DNA of 7,847 nt from an uncultured Collinsella sp. (GTDB lineage: Bacteria > Actinomycetota > Coriobacteriia > Coriobacteriales > Coriobacteriaceae): the NCBI GenBank assembly GCA_958428675.1, contig CAUAGV010000072.1, positions 1-7,847 on the forward strand, given 5' to 3'. This document shows positions 6,801-7,847 of the stretch, one piece after another (position 1 is the stretch's first letter; the number at the start of each line of letters is the position of its first letter). A model generated the notes under the pieces. The model made no database searches and was not told the origin of the DNA. It saw only the letters and a list, made by a program, of their open reading frames with translations. The position numbers and the translations under genes are program-made.

Positions 6801-7847
6801 CTCGGTCCAATTGAGGTCGGTTCTTACTTGGAAGAGGGCCTTAATATTGCCGTATGCGGGGTCGTTGTTGTTACCCCAGGTTTTGCCCACCCAATCGTAG
6901 GCGAGCGAGCCGTACAGCTGTGTGGCGATATCCATCGTGAACAGCGGCGTGCAATGGTGGCGAAGGAGCTTGGTGTTTCTTGGATCGGTGCCCGAACCGG
7001 CACTCATACTCTTGTACTGATTCCACTTCCCCTCCATCTCGTCGAGGTAGCGGTTTGCCTGCTTGGCGCCCGACTCGCGCGGCGACTTCTTCCAGTACTC
7101 CGGATCCGGATTGCCCGAATCGTTCATATAGCTGGCTGGTTTGTATCCTCCGCCAAACAGCACGTATCCAGCAAACGAGAAATCGAAGAGGATCGGAAAT
7201 GTGGGCATCCAGCACGTGAACTTATTGCCGCCGATGCCGGGAAACGCCGCGGGGAAATCAAACGGAGTGATCTCTTGGTCCATGGTAGTGGGGACGATAG
7301 TGGTCGAGCCCGATTCTGCCTTTGCGGCCGGCGCAGTGACAACGGCCATGGGGGAGGAGAGTGTGTAGGTCTTGCCCTGGTAGTCGAGGACAAAGCGCAA
7401 CTTGCATCCTTCTTCCAGAAGGCCCGACGCTGCATCGAGGAACTTGTCTTCGAGTGTGAACGTCGCCAGATTATCCGCGCCCGATGCGCTGGCCTTGATC
7501 TGGCCGATCTGCGTGACGGTTTCGGGTGAGCTGCCTGCGGCAGGCGTCACTTTGTTGATGCGCAGCGTTGCCTGTCCGCCCTGTGGCAGATGTGCCTGCA
7601 CGGTAAATGCGTGCGTATCGGGCTGGTCGTTTGCTGCTTCGTCCGCTGGCATTGCCATAAACGTGGCGTCGGCGTACTGGATGTCCCATTCGTCGAACGT
7701 GAGCTGGCGGAAGTACGGCTCGCCATCGGAGAGCGGACGTGTGGGTGCGGTTATGGCGGTGCCGCCCTGGATACGCGCAAGGGGAATCTCGACATCGCGG
7801 TAGCCCGCCATGCTAATGGAGATGCCGCCGTTAAATTCGTATGCGTC
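3828..7847 (-). CDS. Giant LAGTG-anchored cell-surface protein, 5' end outside window
   Basis: The C-terminal 1,339 residues of a wall-anchored protein. The frame stays open to the right edge; the first Met here (7811) has no Shine-Dalgarno and sits inside coding sequence, so the start and signal peptide lie outside. Numbering from that Met: 1-165 is beta-rich; 180-470 is a Trp/Tyr-rich segment with alternating hydrophobic strands and Gly/Ala-rich stretches (385-420); about 610-1030 has blade-like strands (RLVVHTKANGTWSAP, 658-672; GRCVLYVEN, 942-950) suggesting a beta-propeller; about 1045-1185 resembles a CARDB-like Ig fold (TVRNDGNTLLTAGTIDLY). A Gly/Ser linker (1241-1277) and an LAGTG sorting signal (1279-1283) follow. 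Sixteen cysteines, including CLQC (771-774) and CGC (865-867), are many for an exported protein. No enzyme motif was recognised; adhesion or ligand binding is inferred from architecture only. It is convergent with the lipoprotein gene. Confidence 0.88.
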   Translation of the reverse strand, partial: DAYEFNGGISISMAGYRDVEIPLARIQGGTAITAPTRPLSDGEPYFRQLTFDEWDIQYADATFMAMPADEAANDQPDTHAFTVQAHLPQGGQATLRINKVTPAAGSSPETVTQIGQIKASASGADNLATFTLEDKFLDAASGLLEEGCKLRFVLDYQGKTYTLSSPMAVVTAPAAKAESGSTTIVPTTMDQEITPFDFPAAFPGIGGNKFTCWMPTFPILFDFSFAGYVLFGGGYKPASYMNDSGNPDPEYWKKSPRESGAKQANRYLDEMEGKWNQYKSMSAGSGTDPRNTKLLRHHCTPLFTMDIATQLYGSLAYDWVGKTWGNNNDPAYGNIKALFQVRTDLNWTEQFTLGPVPFFLNVNPWVLAKLALAVGAHTHGSGTAFFKNISLDYSNTSGSFTIQIGLAVTFGAGVAGVASSAVRGAASLTLFIGYEKADGHQLPRLRVGADVDVDVILQFVMFKWTTKAWSGSWPTLLDSWNMSVNNGNQYVLQRSELALGGDTPYTLDIRFGTPGNIKAGGVPQFIASATIVTNAELLARAEVAAAAINIAPTVRDWDRAVTRIELEADAESDDTGQVEHFVHALMENDENAAPMYKYTYIGQATNAVADPNANSTGVSEDERGGIKPSSDNVLFAGVLSEAHMKPAMIAGVECLFRIASVRYGDNGRSRLVVHTKANGTWSAPTPVDFPLGFGEGDVGRNGIFDYDFDVVEYTDGRENQDAYVLLVSGERPAGDNTLFDTASTSGILSVVRLRISNDGVRVISHTSWRSISRGRLQEDGYHCLQCPRITVGKTLVDGRLSGAYLHRRGTTAEKALGSEAEVALECFTLWSDDLGDSLTFRQVLRFPQAPSSIELGEPENINGKMVVPVAYETADGCGCASYAVIGQSIAGWGVMPPDATVPHAVPWPQHSGFLATVNEQLQHITWTRGASAFATQPVGAAGCGPASFSVSNNGRCVLYVENTDGKVGQTYDEEGNPVAVMGKHFRIFASTLAGDLFTEPFVMCELDHPIDQITTFLTSGGMLSALATHIVSAEKSEAELHGIEVPLVACATPTGAVATSGAVVPGAAGESFMVTVRNDGNTLLTAGTIDLYREDSSQPFSSASIGFGANARTASIYDPELAEDASANDMAHVKYAPETLGTRFATHPLVADNGNAVLAPGCTAQFRMSFAIPESWSDEVGKRVTLYAKARNLVALDPVTLEEIRPGANSTLGAVLHELHMPDAVCERSEVQVGVCDSADTTGLHDAPMTADGDGGSSGGGTDKGGGPGGSSSGSGKDHGNNKRSGKAGTLAGTGDANAPLTAAAAALAAAGAGLVAYSARRTAFEKDTADEVNSDEPR
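3882..3977 (-). other. LAGTG cell-wall sorting signal
   Basis: Within the surface protein, LAGTG (3977-3963) is followed by a short spacer, an Ala-rich hydrophobic segment of about 18 residues ending in AGAGLVAY, and then Arg-Arg (3887-3882). LAxTG is the motif class E sortases of Actinobacteria cleave between Thr and Gly for transfer to peptidoglycan. A Gly/Ser linker directly precedes it, as expected for a wall-spanning stalk. No sortase gene is in the window. Confidence 0.85.

Noticed and set aside
7809..7811. ATG at 7811 as the true start of the giant surface protein.
   Set aside because: The frame stays open for 12 more codons to the window edge, there is no Shine-Dalgarno, and no signal peptide follows this Met although the protein has a sorting signal.

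Overview
The window (7,847 bp, roughly 60% GC by eye) looks like chromosomal DNA from a high-GC Gram-positive. Class Coriobacteriia (Collinsella-like) is the best guess. The reasons are a lipobox lipoprotein, a surface protein with an LAxTG-type sorting signal, an actinobacterial/Bacillus-type LexA box, and a ParE/ParC-like topoisomerase pair of the divergent kind I associate with gut Clostridia and Coriobacteria. No marker in the window fixes the genus.

Layout: (1) Positions 1-2269, minus strand: a type IIA topoisomerase operon. A complete 665-residue ParE/GyrB-like ATPase-TOPRIM subunit is followed 45-50 bp later by the first 75 codons of its ParC/GyrA-like DNA-cleaving partner, which runs off the left edge. 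(2) Positions 2270-2700: a 431-bp non-coding region between the divergently transcribed topoisomerase operon and a lipoprotein gene. It holds a perfect 14-bp SOS (LexA) box, a plausible minus-strand promoter, two sizeable inverted repeats, three of the window's four copies of an 8-bp word TATGGGCC (the fourth is in the parE-parC gap), and a possibly structured leader. (3) Positions 2701-3717, plus strand: a 338-residue two-domain lipoprotein, followed by a strong intrinsic terminator. (4) Positions 3828-7847, minus strand: the C-terminal 1,339 residues of a very large, probably beta-rich cell-wall-anchored protein that enters from the right edge and ends in a Gly/Ser linker and an LAGTG sorting signal.

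How the genes work together: the topoisomerase pair should form an A2B2 enzyme that passes one DNA duplex through another using ATP, for decatenation and/or supercoil control. The SOS box suggests the pair, or the divergent lipoprotein, responds to DNA damage. The lipoprotein and the giant surface protein are both cell-envelope proteins but are convergent and separated by a terminator, so nothing shows that they act together.

No CRISPR array, transposase, integrase, tRNA or rRNA was seen. I do not see a clear new multi-gene system. The most distinctive signals are in the 2270-2700 regulatory region and in the unclassified giant surface protein.
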